Assembly: GCA_965214915.1 (NCBI GenBank)
Contig: CBDCCP010000003.1
Span: 62,001-126,000, forward strand
Direction of reading: 5' to 3'
From: CATQHP01 sp965214915
Lineage (GTDB): Bacteria; Acidobacteriota; Terriglobia; Bryobacterales; UBA6623
DNA length: 64,000 bases
In this document: piece by piece, positions 1 through 9,697 of the stretch
How the letters are laid out: each line of letters opens with the position of its first letter
Numbering within the stretch: position 1 is the first letter of the stretch
Program-made: the position numbers and the translations under genes
Notes under the pieces: model-generated
What the model was told of the DNA's origin: nothing
The model's input: only the letters and a program-made list of their open reading frames with translations
The model's database searches: none

Positions 1-1884
1 CTGAAAAACCTGGTTCCCCTTTACAAGACCGCCAAGGACGAAATCGTCACCCAGTACGACATGAAGAGCCTCGATCAGATGGGGCTGCTCAAGATGGATT
101 TCCTGGGCCTCACCACCCTGACGGTGATCGACGAAGCGTTCGACTGGATCGAAAAGAAAACCGGCAAGCGGCTCACAACGGAAGAGATTCCGCTCGACGA
201 TCGAGCGACCTACGAACTGCTCTCGAAGGGGCTGACCAGCGGAATATTTCAGTTCGAATCGGCGGGCATGCGCGATATCTGCATACGCTATAAACCCGAG
301 CGCCTGGAAGACCTCTGCGCCTTGAACGCCCTCTACCGCCCCGGACCGATCCAAGGCGGCATGGTGACGGACTTCATCGAGCGCAAGCACGGCCGCCGGG
401 AGGTGACCTACCTCCTGCCGGAGATCGAGCCGCTGCTCGCAGAAACGTACGGCGTCATCCTTTACCAGGAACAGGTGATGCAGATCGCCAACGTCGTTGC
501 CGGTTTTTCCCTTGGCGAAGCCGACCTGCTGCGCCGCGCGATGGGCAAGAAAAACGTCGAGGAAATGCTCAAACAGCGCGAGCGCTTCATGGCGGGCGCA
601 AAGGAACGGGGTTTCCCCGAAGCGAAAGTGCGCAAGCTGTTCGAGTTGATGGAGCAGTTCGCCGGATACGGTTTCAACAAGTCGCACTCGGCCGCTTACG
701 GCTTCGTCGCCTATATCACCGCTTATCTCAAGACGAATTATCCGGTCGCCTTCATGGCCGCCTTGCTCTCCGCGGAATCGGGCAACAGCGAGAAGGTCGT
801 GCGCTACATCAACGAATGCCGCGACATGGGCATCGAGGTGCTGGCGCCCGACATCCATCAGTCCTACTGGAACTTCACGCCGGCCGGCGACAAGGAGATT
901 CGCTTCGGTCTGGGCGCGATCAAGAACGTGGGCAAGGGCGCTGTCGACGCCATCATCGAAGCGCGCGAGGCCCAGGGCGGCCGATTCAAGTCGCTCTTCG
1001 ACTTCTGCGAGAACGTCGACGGCAAGCGCATCAACAAGCGCATGCTCGAGAGCGCGATCAAAGGCGGCGCGCTCGACTCGCTCGGTGGGCGCCGCTCGCA
1101 ACTGACCGCCGCGCTGGATGCCGCGATCGAAGCCGGGCAGCGCGCCTCGCGCGACCGCGAAACAGGGCAGGGAGCGCTTTTCGGCGCGCCGGCCCCCGCC
1201 GAAGACGACAATGAACGGCGCTTGCCCGATGTTCCCGAATGGCCTGAGAAAGACAAGCTCGCCGGAGAAAAGGAAACGATCGGTTTCTATGTGACCGGGC
1301 ATCCCTTGCGCGCTTACGAAGACAAGATCGCTGAGCTGGCCACCTGCACGAGCGCGACCGTCGCGGACTTCGAAAACCAGGCGGGCGTTGCGCTCTGCGG
1401 CATCATCGGGGGGATTCAGCGCAAGCGCAACCGCGAGGGCAGGCCTTGGGCTGCTGCGGCGCTGGAAGACCTCACCGGCAGCGTCGATCTGCTGGTGTTC
1501 GCGAATCAGTTCGAAGAGCTTGCGCCGCAGCTTGTCGAAGACCAAGCGGTGCTGATCCGGGGCAGCGTCCGCGCCGAGGAGGGATCGCAGCCGAAAGTAT
1601 CGGTTCAAGAAATCGTGCCGCTCGACAACGCGCGGGTTTCCATGCCGGCGCAAATCGCCCTGACCGTTCGTCTCGACGGGGAAGCCGCGGGCGAGGAAAT
1701 CGCCGCGAAGCTGCACGAGTTGTTCGCCGGAAAGCCGGGCGAGACCGACGTGCTTTTAAGGCTTGTCCGCGAAAACGATTTTGTGGTGCTTTACGATATC
1801 GCGGCGCGCGTCAAGCCCGACCGGGAATTCAGGCTGCAGACCGAAGCCATTTGCGGCAAGGGCGCGCTGGAGCTGCATCCGTAG
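1..1884 (+). CDS. dnaE: DNA polymerase III subunit alpha, C-terminal part (5' partial)
   Basis: Replicative polymerase subunit that extends DNA in the Pol III holoenzyme. The frame is open from base 1, so the gene begins outside the window. The 627 residues present are a little over half of the family's usual length of about 1,150; the PHP domain and the palm with its catalytic aspartates are missing. Visible are the finger region (motif LNALYRPGP and the conserved stretch around YGVILYQEQVMQIA), the helix-hairpin-helix region starting at FAGYGFNKSHSAAYG, and a C-terminal OB-fold around GIIGGIQRKRNREGRPWAA. The stop is at 1882-1884, 32 bp before the end of the opposing rhodanese gene. Nothing looks broken in the visible part. 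Confidence 0.96.
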   Translation: MKNLVPLYKTAKDEIVTQYDMKSLDQMGLLKMDFLGLTTLTVIDEAFDWIEKKTGKRLTTEEIPLDDRATYELLSKGLTSGIFQFESAGMRDICIRYKPERLEDLCALNALYRPGPIQGGMVTDFIERKHGRREVTYLLPEIEPLLAETYGVILYQEQVMQIANVVAGFSLGEADLLRRAMGKKNVEEMLKQRERFMAGAKERGFPEAKVRKLFELMEQFAGYGFNKSHSAAYGFVAYITAYLKTNYPVAFMAALLSAESGNSEKVVRYINECRDMGIEVLAPDIHQSYWNFTPAGDKEIRFGLGAIKNVGKGAVDAIIEAREAQGGRFKSLFDFCENVDGKRINKRMLESAIKGGALDSLGGRRSQLTAALDAAIEAGQRASRDRETGQGALFGAPAPAEDDNERRLPDVPEWPEKDKLAGEKETIGFYVTGHPLRAYEDKIAELATCTSATVADFENQAGVALCGIIGGIQRKRNREGRPWAAAALEDLTGSVDLLVFANQFEELAPQLVEDQAVLIRGSVRAEEGSQPKVSVQEIVPLDNARVSMPAQIALTVRLDGEAAGEEIAAKLHELFAGKPGETDVLLRLVRENDFVVLYDIAARVKPDREFRLQTEAICGKGALELHP

Positions 1885-1916
1885 CCGCCGCTTGCCGCCC
1901 GCTCCGCGGCTCTTTC

Positions 1917-2303
1917 CTATTCACTATCCGCCGGAGCAGCCTCGACCGGCATTCCTGCGGCTTTCCAGGCTCGCCAGCCGCCGGCCAGCGAATATACGTT
2001 GGCGTAGCCCATCTTCTGCAAGGCGTCCGCGGCGAGAGCCGAGCGGTATCCTCCGCCGCAATAGAGCACCAGCTTCGTCGACTCTTCAGGAACCGCGCTC
2101 TCGATGTCGCGCTCGATGACCCCCTTGCCCAAGTGAATCGCCCCGGCGGCATGGGCGGCGTTCCACTCGGAATCTTCACGGGTATCGACCAGCACGAATT
2201 CCGCGCCCACGTCGAGGTCGGCCCGGACATCGTTCACGGTCGTCTCCCGGATGCGCGACTTGGCGTCGTTGACGATCGCCAAAAATTTTTCCGAATGTTG
2301 CAC
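1917..2303 (-). CDS. Rhodanese-like domain protein
   Basis: Single-domain sulfurtransferase-type protein of 128 residues, probably cytoplasmic since no signal peptide is visible. Landmarks of the fold are LVDTREDSEWNAAHAAGA in the first half and the active-site loop CGGGYRS, in which the cysteine would carry the persulfide and the arginine closes the loop. GGWRAWKAAG is the usual C-terminal helix. The start is GTG. It lies 30 bp downstream of the ferredoxin gene on the same strand, so the two are probably co-transcribed. That suggests a role in sulfur handling or iron-sulfur chemistry, but the physiological substrate cannot be read from the sequence. Confidence 0.9.
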   Translation of the reverse strand: MQHSEKFLAIVNDAKSRIRETTVNDVRADLDVGAEFVLVDTREDSEWNAAHAAGAIHLGKGVIERDIESAVPEESTKLVLYCGGGYRSALAADALQKMGYANVYSLAGGWRAWKAAGMPVEAAPADSE

Positions 2304-2333
2304 GCCGGGCAGCCGGTCTTTGCGCCGGAACGC

Positions 2334-2846
2334 CTAGAACTCGAATTTGAGGTCGAGTTTCGCTTCGACTTCCGCTATCGGAACCATTTCGATCGCATCC
2401 CACGGACAGCCGTCGAGCAAGGTGCCGTCCGGCCCCTTGGCGATGCATTGCTTGCAGCCGATGCAGGTCTGCGCATCGACCTCGATGCGGCCGAACGGCG
2501 GATGATCTTCATCGGGAATCCAGTACATGCACTCGTCCACCGGACAATAGTTGATGCAAACGGGCGAGCCCGCGCAGCCGGTGCAGTTCTCGGTCGTTAT
2601 GGCAACGATCATCGGTTTCTTCTTGCGATTGCCGGTCATGCCGCCTTCCGACCACGGCCAGTTTTTCTCGTGGGGGGCCGCAATCGGCGTTAAAGAGGCG
2701 ATGCGCGCGGCTTCGGCCGCGGCCTTGCGCTTGCGTTCCGCTGCGGCCGCTTTCTTTCTGGCCGCTGCATCGCCGGCGGGCGCGGCAGGCTTTGACGCCG
2801 TAGGAACGGCCGGCGCTGCAGATTTGTCGGTTTCCGGGTGAGGCAT
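2334..2846 (-). CDS. Ferredoxin with two 4Fe-4S clusters and a lysine/alanine-rich N-terminus
   Basis: Small electron carrier. The C-terminal half holds two cysteine groups for 4Fe-4S clusters: CTGCAGSPVC followed by YCPVDEC, and CIGCKQC followed by a CP pair (GCPWDAIE). The spacing around the first group resembles seven-iron/eight-iron ferredoxins. Roughly residues 5-55 are low-complexity (Ala, Lys, Arg, Pro) and are probably a flexible tail. I chose the internal ATG at 2846, giving 170 residues, because the longer frame runs into the promoter area of the divergent VCBS gene and its extra residues look non-coding. It sits upstream of the rhodanese gene in a probable two-gene unit. Redox partners are unknown. 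Confidence 0.88.
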   Translation of the reverse strand: MPHPETDKSAAPAVPTASKPAAPAGDAAARKKAAAAERKRKAAAEAARIASLTPIAAPHEKNWPWSEGGMTGNRKKKPMIVAITTENCTGCAGSPVCINYCPVDECMYWIPDEDHPPFGRIEVDAQTCIGCKQCIAKGPDGTLLDGCPWDAIEMVPIAEVEAKLDLKFEF

Positions 2847-2950
2847 GGTTTTTCTGGGCTGTCGATCCCTTAAAACTCCCAGTATAGCCCGGCGGAGGGT
2901 CCATGCATGGTGAAAGTCCGTCTTATCCAATACAAGACGAGCCTTTTATA

Positions 2951-4714
2951 ATGGATATGGCCATGCCCCGCTGCCGCCGGGCCGGTGTTTTGTTCCCGAT
3001 CGGGCTGCTTCTGTCCTGCGGGCCTTTTTTGCCGGACCTGCTCTTGTCGCAGCCGCGCTTTATCGAAGCTGCGGACGCCGCCGGTTTGAGCGCATTCCGT
3101 TTAATCAGCGGCGACCACCGGAAACGCTACATTGTCGAGGCAAACTCCGCCGGCGTCTGCGTCATCGACTACGACCGGGACGGACGCCCCGATCTTTATT
3201 TCGTGAACGGCGGCCGCCTCGAAGACTTCCGGGAAGGCAAGCCCTCGACCTTGCGGCATGCGCTGTTCCGCAATCGGGGCGGCCGCCGCTTCGAGGAAAC
3301 CACGGAAAAGGCGGGCGCCGGAGGAAACGGCCATTGGGGCATGGGCTGCTCGGTCACCGATTACGACGCCGACGGGTTTCCCGATCTCTACGTCACTGCC
3401 TACGGCCCCAACCAACTGCTGCGCAATCGAGGCGACGGAACCTTCGAGGACGCCACCGCGCAGGCGGGCGTAAACGATCCCCGCTGGTCGACCGGCTCGG
3501 CCTGGGCCGATGTCGACCTCGACGGGGATCTGGACCTTTTCGTCGCCAACTATATCGAGTTGGATCCCGGCAATTTGCCCGAGCCGGGAAGCCCGGCCTA
3601 CGGCTCGATGGGCAGGGCCGGCCTGGGCTGCCGGTATCTGGGTCTGCCCGTCATGTGCGGTCCGAGGGGGTTGAAAGGCGCCGGCGACTCGTTTTTCCTC
3701 AATCGCGGAGACGGCGTCTTCGAAGAGAGAGCCGCAAGCAGCGGGCTGGACGACCCGGAGGCTTACTTCGGTCTCGGGGCGGTCTTCGCAGATCTGGACG
3801 ACGACGGTCTGCCCGACCTTTTTGTAGCCAACGATTCGACGCCCAACCTGCTCTACAGAAATTTGGGCGACGCCGAATTCGAAGAAGTCGGACTCCTATC
3901 GGGCGCGGCTTTCAACGGCCACGGAGTCGAACAGGCCGGGATGGGCGTTGCGGTCGGAGATTTTCTCAACAGCGGCCGTCTTTCTCTGTACGTCACTCAC
4001 TTTTCAGAGGAGTACAACACGCTCTACCGCAATGAGGGCGGCCTCAACTTCTCGGATGTCACCACGCGGGCGGGCCTGGACCGCCCTACGCTTCCCTTCG
4101 TCGGCTGGGGGACCCTCTTTCTCGATTTCGATAACGACGGCCGGCTGGACCTTTTCGCGGCCAACGGACACGTCTTTCCCAGCGTGGACGGGCTCCGGCA
4201 GCCGTCCATAGCGCCGTACCGCCAGAGCAGCCTCCTTTTTCGCAACCTGGGGAACGGCCGCTTCCAGGAGCAGCCGGAACTTCTGCGCCTCGAAAACGAG
4301 CAATCCAGCCGGGGAGCGGCCGCGGCCGACTTCGACGGCGACGGCAGGTTGGACCTGGTCGTCAGCAACATCGACTCCGGGCCCACGCTCTTCTGGAACC
4401 GGACCGTCAACGAAAATCGCTACCTGAGAGTCCGCCTGGTCGGCGCGGACGGCAACCGTCCGGCTCTGGGGGCGCGAGTCAGGGTGCGCGCCGGAGACCT
4501 GCTGCAGATGCGCGAAGTCCACAGCGGCGGGAGCTATCTTTCGCAGAGCGAGCTGACGCTACATTTCGGGATGGGCGCCCAGGCGCAAGCGGATTCGGTG
4601 GAAGTTAGTTGGCCCGGAGGCGAAACTTCGACGCTGCAGGACGTGGAGACCGGTCAGGAGATTACGATTCGCCAACCGGCTGGAACGGCCACTCGCCAAC
4701 CCGACGCGCCCTGA
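2951..4714 (+). CDS. Secreted FG-GAP/VCBS repeat protein with C-terminal ASPIC/UnbV domain
   Basis: Predicted exported beta-propeller protein of the CRTAC1-like type. After a basic start (RCRR) and a hydrophobic signal segment, the protein carries repeated calcium-binding loops of the pattern DxDxDGxxDL: DYDRDGRPDLYF, DYDADGFPDLYV, DVDLDGDLDLFV, DLDDDGLPDLFV, DFDNDGRLDLFA and DFDGDGRLDLVV. The last hundred residues (from about NRYLRVRLVG to SVEVSWPGGE) are the ASPIC/UnbV domain. ATGs at 2951, 2957 and 2963 are all possible; a TATAAT at 2947-2952 overlaps the first, so 2957 or 2963 may be the real start. The 3' end overlaps the opposing permease gene by 53 bp. The exact function is not known. 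Confidence 0.9.
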   Translation: MDMAMPRCRRAGVLFPIGLLLSCGPFLPDLLLSQPRFIEAADAAGLSAFRLISGDHRKRYIVEANSAGVCVIDYDRDGRPDLYFVNGGRLEDFREGKPSTLRHALFRNRGGRRFEETTEKAGAGGNGHWGMGCSVTDYDADGFPDLYVTAYGPNQLLRNRGDGTFEDATAQAGVNDPRWSTGSAWADVDLDGDLDLFVANYIELDPGNLPEPGSPAYGSMGRAGLGCRYLGLPVMCGPRGLKGAGDSFFLNRGDGVFEERAASSGLDDPEAYFGLGAVFADLDDDGLPDLFVANDSTPNLLYRNLGDAEFEEVGLLSGAAFNGHGVEQAGMGVAVGDFLNSGRLSLYVTHFSEEYNTLYRNEGGLNFSDVTTRAGLDRPTLPFVGWGTLFLDFDNDGRLDLFAANGHVFPSVDGLRQPSIAPYRQSSLLFRNLGNGRFQEQPELLRLENEQSSRGAAAADFDGDGRLDLVVSNIDSGPTLFWNRTVNENRYLRVRLVGADGNRPALGARVRVRAGDLLQMREVHSGGSYLSQSELTLHFGMGAQAQADSVEVSWPGGETSTLQDVETGQEITIRQPAGTATRQPDAP

Positions 4715-6038
4715 GCATATAGAGACCGACGCCCACAGCCAGCACCAGCAGACCCAACCCTACGATTGCGGCTCCCGTCGAGACCAGCACTAGGAGCCAG
4801 AGAATCGCCGCCGCGATGCTGGGCAGCGGATAACCCCACATGCGGAAAGGCCGGCGGATATCGGGCCGATACCTGCGGATCAGCGTAACGGCGACAATTT
4901 GCCCCAGCACCTGGATCACGATCTGGATCACGATGAGCGCCTGAATGATGTTGCTCAGGTCGAAGAAACAAAAGACGGTCGAGGCCAGCCCCAGCGTCAA
5001 CAGCGAGACATGAGGGAAGCGTTTGGTCGGGTGCAGCTTGGCGAAAACCGAGAAGAATCTGCCGTCCCTGGCGGCAGCGTAGGGAATCCTCGAATAACCG
5101 AGCAACAAGGCAAAAACGGATGCGGCCGACGCGCCCAGCACCAGCCAGGTCAGCACTTGGGCGGCCCACGGCCCGTAGACGATTTCCATGAAATCGGAGA
5201 CTACATGCTGCGATTCCATTGCCTCGCGCCAAGGGACGACGCCGATGATCGTGACGTTCAGAAAGATGTAAAGAAGCGCCACGATGGCGATCGAAGCGAT
5301 GACGGCGAAAGGGATGTTCCGGCTGGGGTTCTTGACCTCTCCTCCCAGGAAGCAGATATTGTTATAGCCGCCGTAGCCGTAGATGCCGATCAGCGCGGCG
5401 CCTCCCAAGCCGGAAACGAACCCCCACGACATGGAGAAAGCGCCTTCCGGAATGTCGAAGAGAAGCTCGCCGCGGATGTTGAAGAGCCCTGAGACAATCA
5501 CCCAGAGAATGGTTCCGACGGCGGCCAACATGAGTATGAAGGAGAGCCGTCCGATCGTGCGAATCCCGCGGTAGAGCGCGAAAGTGACGACCAGGCAAAG
5601 ACCCACTGCGATGAACTGCGTGGTCAACGGAGAAAGATCGGGTCCCAGATAGCGCGTGTACTGGGCGAAGCCGACGGCCCCGGTCGCCACGGAAAGCGGG
5701 GCGGTGAAGAAGATCATCCAGACGAAGAGGAACGACATCATGCGGCCCATCTTCTTGGGGCCGTAGGCTTCCCTGAGGTAGATGTAGGAGCCGCCCGCTC
5801 CGGGCATGGCGGCCCCCAGCTCGGCCCAGACCAAGCCGTCGCAGACGGCCAGCGCGGCGCCCAGCAGCCAGCCCAGCATGGCATGCGGGCCGCCCATGGC
5901 CGCGATCAGAATCGGGATGGTGATGAAGGGGCCGATGCCCAGCATCTCGACCACGTTGGCCGAGACGGCTTCTTTCAGCCCCAGACCGCGTATCAGCCCC
6001 CCTGCCGGGTCTTCACGGGAAGCTTGCTCTGTCGCCAT
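4662..6038 (-). CDS. APC-family amino acid permease
   Basis: Inner-membrane secondary transporter of the amino acid-polyamine-organocation superfamily. The protein is 458 residues with about twelve hydrophobic helices, close to the usual size. The start of helix 1 (VVEMLGIGPFITIPILIA) carries the glycine-rich unwound segment of the family, and the second landmark is the PGAGGSYIYLREAYG motif after helix 2. The start at 6038 (MATEQAS) is preferred; the longer frame adds 15 basic residues with no support. Substrate cannot be assigned. The gene converges with the VCBS gene and overlaps its 3' end by 53 bp. Confidence 0.9.
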   Translation of the reverse strand: MATEQASREDPAGGLIRGLGLKEAVSANVVEMLGIGPFITIPILIAAMGGPHAMLGWLLGAALAVCDGLVWAELGAAMPGAGGSYIYLREAYGPKKMGRMMSFLFVWMIFFTAPLSVATGAVGFAQYTRYLGPDLSPLTTQFIAVGLCLVVTFALYRGIRTIGRLSFILMLAAVGTILWVIVSGLFNIRGELLFDIPEGAFSMSWGFVSGLGGAALIGIYGYGGYNNICFLGGEVKNPSRNIPFAVIASIAIVALLYIFLNVTIIGVVPWREAMESQHVVSDFMEIVYGPWAAQVLTWLVLGASAASVFALLLGYSRIPYAAARDGRFFSVFAKLHPTKRFPHVSLLTLGLASTVFCFFDLSNIIQALIVIQIVIQVLGQIVAVTLIRRYRPDIRRPFRMWGYPLPSIAAAILWLLVLVSTGAAIVGLGLLVLAVGVGLYMLRARRVGEWPFQPVGES

Positions 6039-6149
6039 CGAGATCGCCCGCTGCGGGTTGCGCAACCTGCAAGCGTAGCGCATCCGCCGGGCGCGCTCTC
6101 AGCAAAAGAGAACACGCCCCGGCGCCGGCCCGCCCGGTTGCGGAACCGT

Positions 6150-9100
6150 CTAGAAAAGGAACCGCAACCCGAACTGAATCACCCGGCCCTCTCGGGACGG
6201 ATCGAAAACCGAGGTCGTTTCGCCGAACCGGCCCCTGTCCACCCTGTTATTCGGATTGTTGAACTGAGGCGTGTTGAAGGCGTTGAAGAACTCCCAGCGG
6301 ATCTGCAGCGTGGCGTCCTCGCTGAAGCCCAGGCCGATGTTCTTGAAAAGGGAGAGGTCGAAGTTGTGATGCGGCCAACCGCTCAGGCTGGCCACGCCGC
6401 AGTTGCCGAAGGTCCCGTTCTGGGGTATGGCGAAAGCCGTCGGATTGAAGAATTGCTCGACGGTTCGCGGCCCCTTCGGGTCGCCGATGCAGTCCGCCCG
6501 AGAGTTCTGACTGCGCGTTCCGCTGCGGTCGGGGCCGCTGATGCCGATGGGGGCGCCCGAGGTGGAGCTCCAGATGCCGTTGAACTGCCAGCCGCCCAGG
6601 ACATGCTCCGCCGCCCCGTAGCTCGGAAACGGGATCTTCCAGGTCCAATTCATCACGAAGCGGTGCCTCTGGTCGAAGACCAGCAAGCCGTAGTCGGCGG
6701 CCAGGTCGTGGGCGTTCTGCGGTCGGACGTTGCTGGCCGAAGCGCCGCCCGAGAGATTGTCCTGCGTATCCCCCAGCGCTTTGCTCCAGGTATAGTTCAC
6801 GTTGAAGGCCAAGCCCGAGGATATCGCCCGCCGCAGGCTCACTTGCAGCGCGTTGTAGTTGGCGTTGCCGATGCTGGCCATGTGGTCGCTCAGACGCGCC
6901 CAACTGGGGAAAGGCTGGGTGATCGACCCGTCCGCATTCAAGATGCCCTGATTCAGCGGCCGCAGCCTGCGGATGCGGTTGGAGTCTCCGCCCACGTAGG
7001 AGATATCCATCAGATAAGCCTGATCGAAGCGGAATTGGAACCCGAAGCTGTACTGTTGCGACCAAGGCGCGGTTCCGTCAAAGCTGCGGCTGCGCAGATC
7101 GATTGTCTGCGGATTGAACTCATCGCTGCCGCCGGGGAAGGGATCGCGCAGCAATAGTTTCGGAACCTCGTTGAACCGCGACTCGTGGCCGCGGAAATCG
7201 ATCAACTGCGGGGGGTTCAAGGGCAGCGCCGCCGAGCTGCCCATGCGGTCGATCGCCTGATAGAAGATCGCGTACCCGCCCTTGACGACAGCGCGGTCCG
7301 AGAGGCGGTAGGCCACTCCGAACCTGGGAGCGAAATTGTTGCGGTCGGGGTTGACCAGCGCCCTGCTGAAAATGTCGTCTCCCTGCACCCGCTGCACACA
7401 GTCGAAGTCGCAGGGAACTTGACCGAGGCTCCCCGGGTTCGCCGTCAGCAGCGCCCCCTGCCCTCCGTTGGCGTCGGGGTCGAAATTGGAGACCAGATTG
7501 TCGCGCTCGACGATCGGCGTGAAATATTCGTAGCGGACGCCGTAGTTGAGGGTGAGCTTGGAAGTGGCCCGGTAAGCATCCTGCACGTAGAACATGAAAC
7601 CGTCGGTGTAGGTATGCGGCACCAGAGCCGAGGTGGCCTCGATTCTGCCGACGGTGCCCAGCAGCAGGTTGGCCACTCCGTCCCCGACGTAGGCGTTCCC
7701 GGGCACGATGTAGCGGCCGTTGGGCGCTTTGACGTCCAGGTAGTCGTTGGCGGCCCGTTTGTACTCGAATCCAAACTTGAGCGCGTGATTGCCGCGAATC
7801 CAACTGAGATTGTCCAGCAACTGAAAGACCTGCGACACCTGGAACTGGGGCCGCCACTCCGAGGTCCCCAGCAGGGTATAGCCGCCAACGCGGATCGGAG
7901 GCAGGCCGTAAGCGAACGTTCCGGGCAGGTTATTCAGTCCGAAATCGGGGCCGGCGTCGCCTTCGGGAGCAACCGGATCGGAAGTCGAATAGATGCGGTT
8001 GAAGCCGAAGCGCAGGCTGTTGAATACCGACGGACTGAAGATGCGGTTCCAGGTCAGCGCGGTCAGTTGTCCGCGGACATAGCTGTTGGCCGTGAAGCCC
8101 CCCGTGGCCAGCGGATTGGGGAACGGCCCCTGCTCGACGACGGTGTCGGTTTGCATAAAGCTGTAGGAGGCGTAGAAGACGTCCTTGGCCGAGATGTTGT
8201 GGTCGATGCGCACGTCGAAGGAGTTCTGATCCAGCGGCACGTCGAGCGCCGACTGGAAGCCGAACGTGCCGGAGTTGGGGTCCGGATAAAGACCGGCCAA
8301 GGCCATGCCGGTCGGGTCGCCGCAAGGCAAGCCGTCGGTGCGCATCGCCGTCAGATTGAGCACGTCGTTGACTTCGTCTACGCAGGGCGCGATCTGCGGA
8401 TAGAAGGGCTCGCCGTCGGCGTTCCGGTCGATCTCCAGATCGCGCGCCCCGGTGAAGATGCCTTGTTTCATTTGAGCCGTCGGAACCGTGCCGTTCGCGC
8501 CGCCGGCCTTGCTGGAGTCCGTGCGCTGATAATCGGCGAAGAAGAAGGTGCGGTTGTTGACGATCGGCCCGCCGAGGGTGAGGCCGGATTGATTGCGGCG
8601 CTCGGCCCCTCTTTCCACGCCGGCTGCATTGTTGAAGAAGTTGTTGGCGTTCAGCTTGTCGTTGCGCAGAAAGTACCAGGCGGAGCCGTGAAAGGCGTTG
8701 GCGCCCGATTTGATCTCGGCATTGATCACCGCGCCCTGGCTCCAGCCGAACTCGGCATCGTAGGTCCGCGTCTGGATTTTGAAGGATTGCAGAGCGTCGG
8801 GAGGCGGCGAAACCGCCTGCGGACTTCGTTCCTGGGCATTGGTCGTGAAGGTGTTGTTATCGACTCCGTTGAGGGCAAAGTAGTTCTGGAGCGAGAAATT
8901 GCCGTCCACGTTGATTCTGGCCTCGCGCGGATTGGAGCGCGTTCCGGGCGCAGGAACCGCTCCCGGACTGAGCAGAATCAGGTCGGAGTAGCGCCGCCCG
9001 TCGAGCGGCAGGTCGGCAATCTCGTCGGAGCCGATGACGGCGCCCAATTGGCCGCTCTCCGTGCCCACCTCCACGATACCGGCGACAACTTCGACTTGCT

Positions 9101-9440
9101 CGGTGACGTCGCCCACTTCGAGCATGAAATCGACTGCGAGACGCTGCTGGATGGAAAGCTGAATCTCGTCCCTGACCGCGGCCTTGAAGCCGTCCGTCTC
9201 GGCGCGGACCCGGTAGGCGCCGGGCCGCAGCCCCGCGGCTTGATAAACGCCGGCCTCGTTGGTGGTCAACTCCACCGTGACGCCCAACTCGGTTTGCGTA
9301 ACCGTGATTTCGGCGCCGGGAATCACGCTGCCCTGGGTATCGCGAACCGTCCCCAGGATCGTCCCCGTGTTGATCTGAGCAAGCAGCGGAAGTGTCGGAA
9401 ACACAACCGAAAGCAAACCGACGAGAAGTCTGTAGCGCAT
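6150..9440 (-). CDS. TonB-dependent receptor with N-terminal carboxypeptidase-regulatory-like domain (Oar type)
   Basis: Outer-membrane beta-barrel importer, about 1,096 residues. After a signal peptide (cleavage near LPLLAQ) comes a carboxypeptidase-regulatory-like fold starting at INTGTILGTVRDTQGSVIPGA, then a plug domain (including LPLDGRRYSDLILLSPGAVP and LNGVDNNTF) and a long barrel whose last strand ends in phenylalanine (QFGLRFLF), the usual signal for outer-membrane assembly. This domain order is common in Acidobacteriota and is generally linked to uptake of large or plant/animal-derived polymers; the substrate is unknown. The ATG at 9440 is chosen because a purine-rich ribosome site (AAAAGGGGG) lies 6 bases upstream and because an upstream ATG falls inside the -10 element of the promoter at 9469-9497. 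Confidence 0.94.
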   Translation of the reverse strand: MRYRLLVGLLSVVFPTLPLLAQINTGTILGTVRDTQGSVIPGAEITVTQTELGVTVELTTNEAGVYQAAGLRPGAYRVRAETDGFKAAVRDEIQLSIQQRLAVDFMLEVGDVTEQVEVVAGIVEVGTESGQLGAVIGSDEIADLPLDGRRYSDLILLSPGAVPAPGTRSNPREARINVDGNFSLQNYFALNGVDNNTFTTNAQERSPQAVSPPPDALQSFKIQTRTYDAEFGWSQGAVINAEIKSGANAFHGSAWYFLRNDKLNANNFFNNAAGVERGAERRNQSGLTLGGPIVNNRTFFFADYQRTDSSKAGGANGTVPTAQMKQGIFTGARDLEIDRNADGEPFYPQIAPCVDEVNDVLNLTAMRTDGLPCGDPTGMALAGLYPDPNSGTFGFQSALDVPLDQNSFDVRIDHNISAKDVFYASYSFMQTDTVVEQGPFPNPLATGGFTANSYVRGQLTALTWNRIFSPSVFNSLRFGFNRIYSTSDPVAPEGDAGPDFGLNNLPGTFAYGLPPIRVGGYTLLGTSEWRPQFQVSQVFQLLDNLSWIRGNHALKFGFEYKRAANDYLDVKAPNGRYIVPGNAYVGDGVANLLLGTVGRIEATSALVPHTYTDGFMFYVQDAYRATSKLTLNYGVRYEYFTPIVERDNLVSNFDPDANGGQGALLTANPGSLGQVPCDFDCVQRVQGDDIFSRALVNPDRNNFAPRFGVAYRLSDRAVVKGGYAIFYQAIDRMGSSAALPLNPPQLIDFRGHESRFNEVPKLLLRDPFPGGSDEFNPQTIDLRSRSFDGTAPWSQQYSFGFQFRFDQAYLMDISYVGGDSNRIRRLRPLNQGILNADGSITQPFPSWARLSDHMASIGNANYNALQVSLRRAISSGLAFNVNYTWSKALGDTQDNLSGGASASNVRPQNAHDLAADYGLLVFDQRHRFVMNWTWKIPFPSYGAAEHVLGGWQFNGIWSSTSGAPIGISGPDRSGTRSQNSRADCIGDPKGPRTVEQFFNPTAFAIPQNGTFGNCGVASLSGWPHHNFDLSLFKNIGLGFSEDATLQIRWEFFNAFNTPQFNNPNNRVDRGRFGETTSVFDPSREGRVIQFGLRFLF

Positions 9441-9468
9441 GGCGAACCCCCTTTTCCTGACTGATTTA

Positions 9469-9497
9469 TTCATACTCCCTTTTCCCGCGACTGTCAA
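9469..9497 (-). promoter_or_regulatory. Sigma70-type promoter of the TonB-dependent receptor gene
   Basis: On the minus strand a perfect TTGACA (-35, 9497-9492) is followed by 17 bases and TATGAA (-10, 9474-9469). The -10 element lies about 28 bases before the start codon at 9440, leaving room for a short leader with the purine-rich ribosome site. This fit also argues against translation starting at the longer in-frame ATG/GTG candidates upstream. Confidence 0.7.
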
Positions 9498-9697
9498 ACG
9501 GCAAAGCGAGCTTAGCGATCTTTTTAACTGTGATTCCCGAAATTTTTGGGAGATAAAGGACTAAAAGGGAAAAACATTCGTCTCCGGCGCGTGTCGAAAC
9601 GTACGCTCCCGGCTTGCTATGCACGATGGACTCGGCCCGCCGCAGCGCCCGACACGGCCTCGGACAACCGGTAAAACAATGACGCCGGGCGGCGGCG

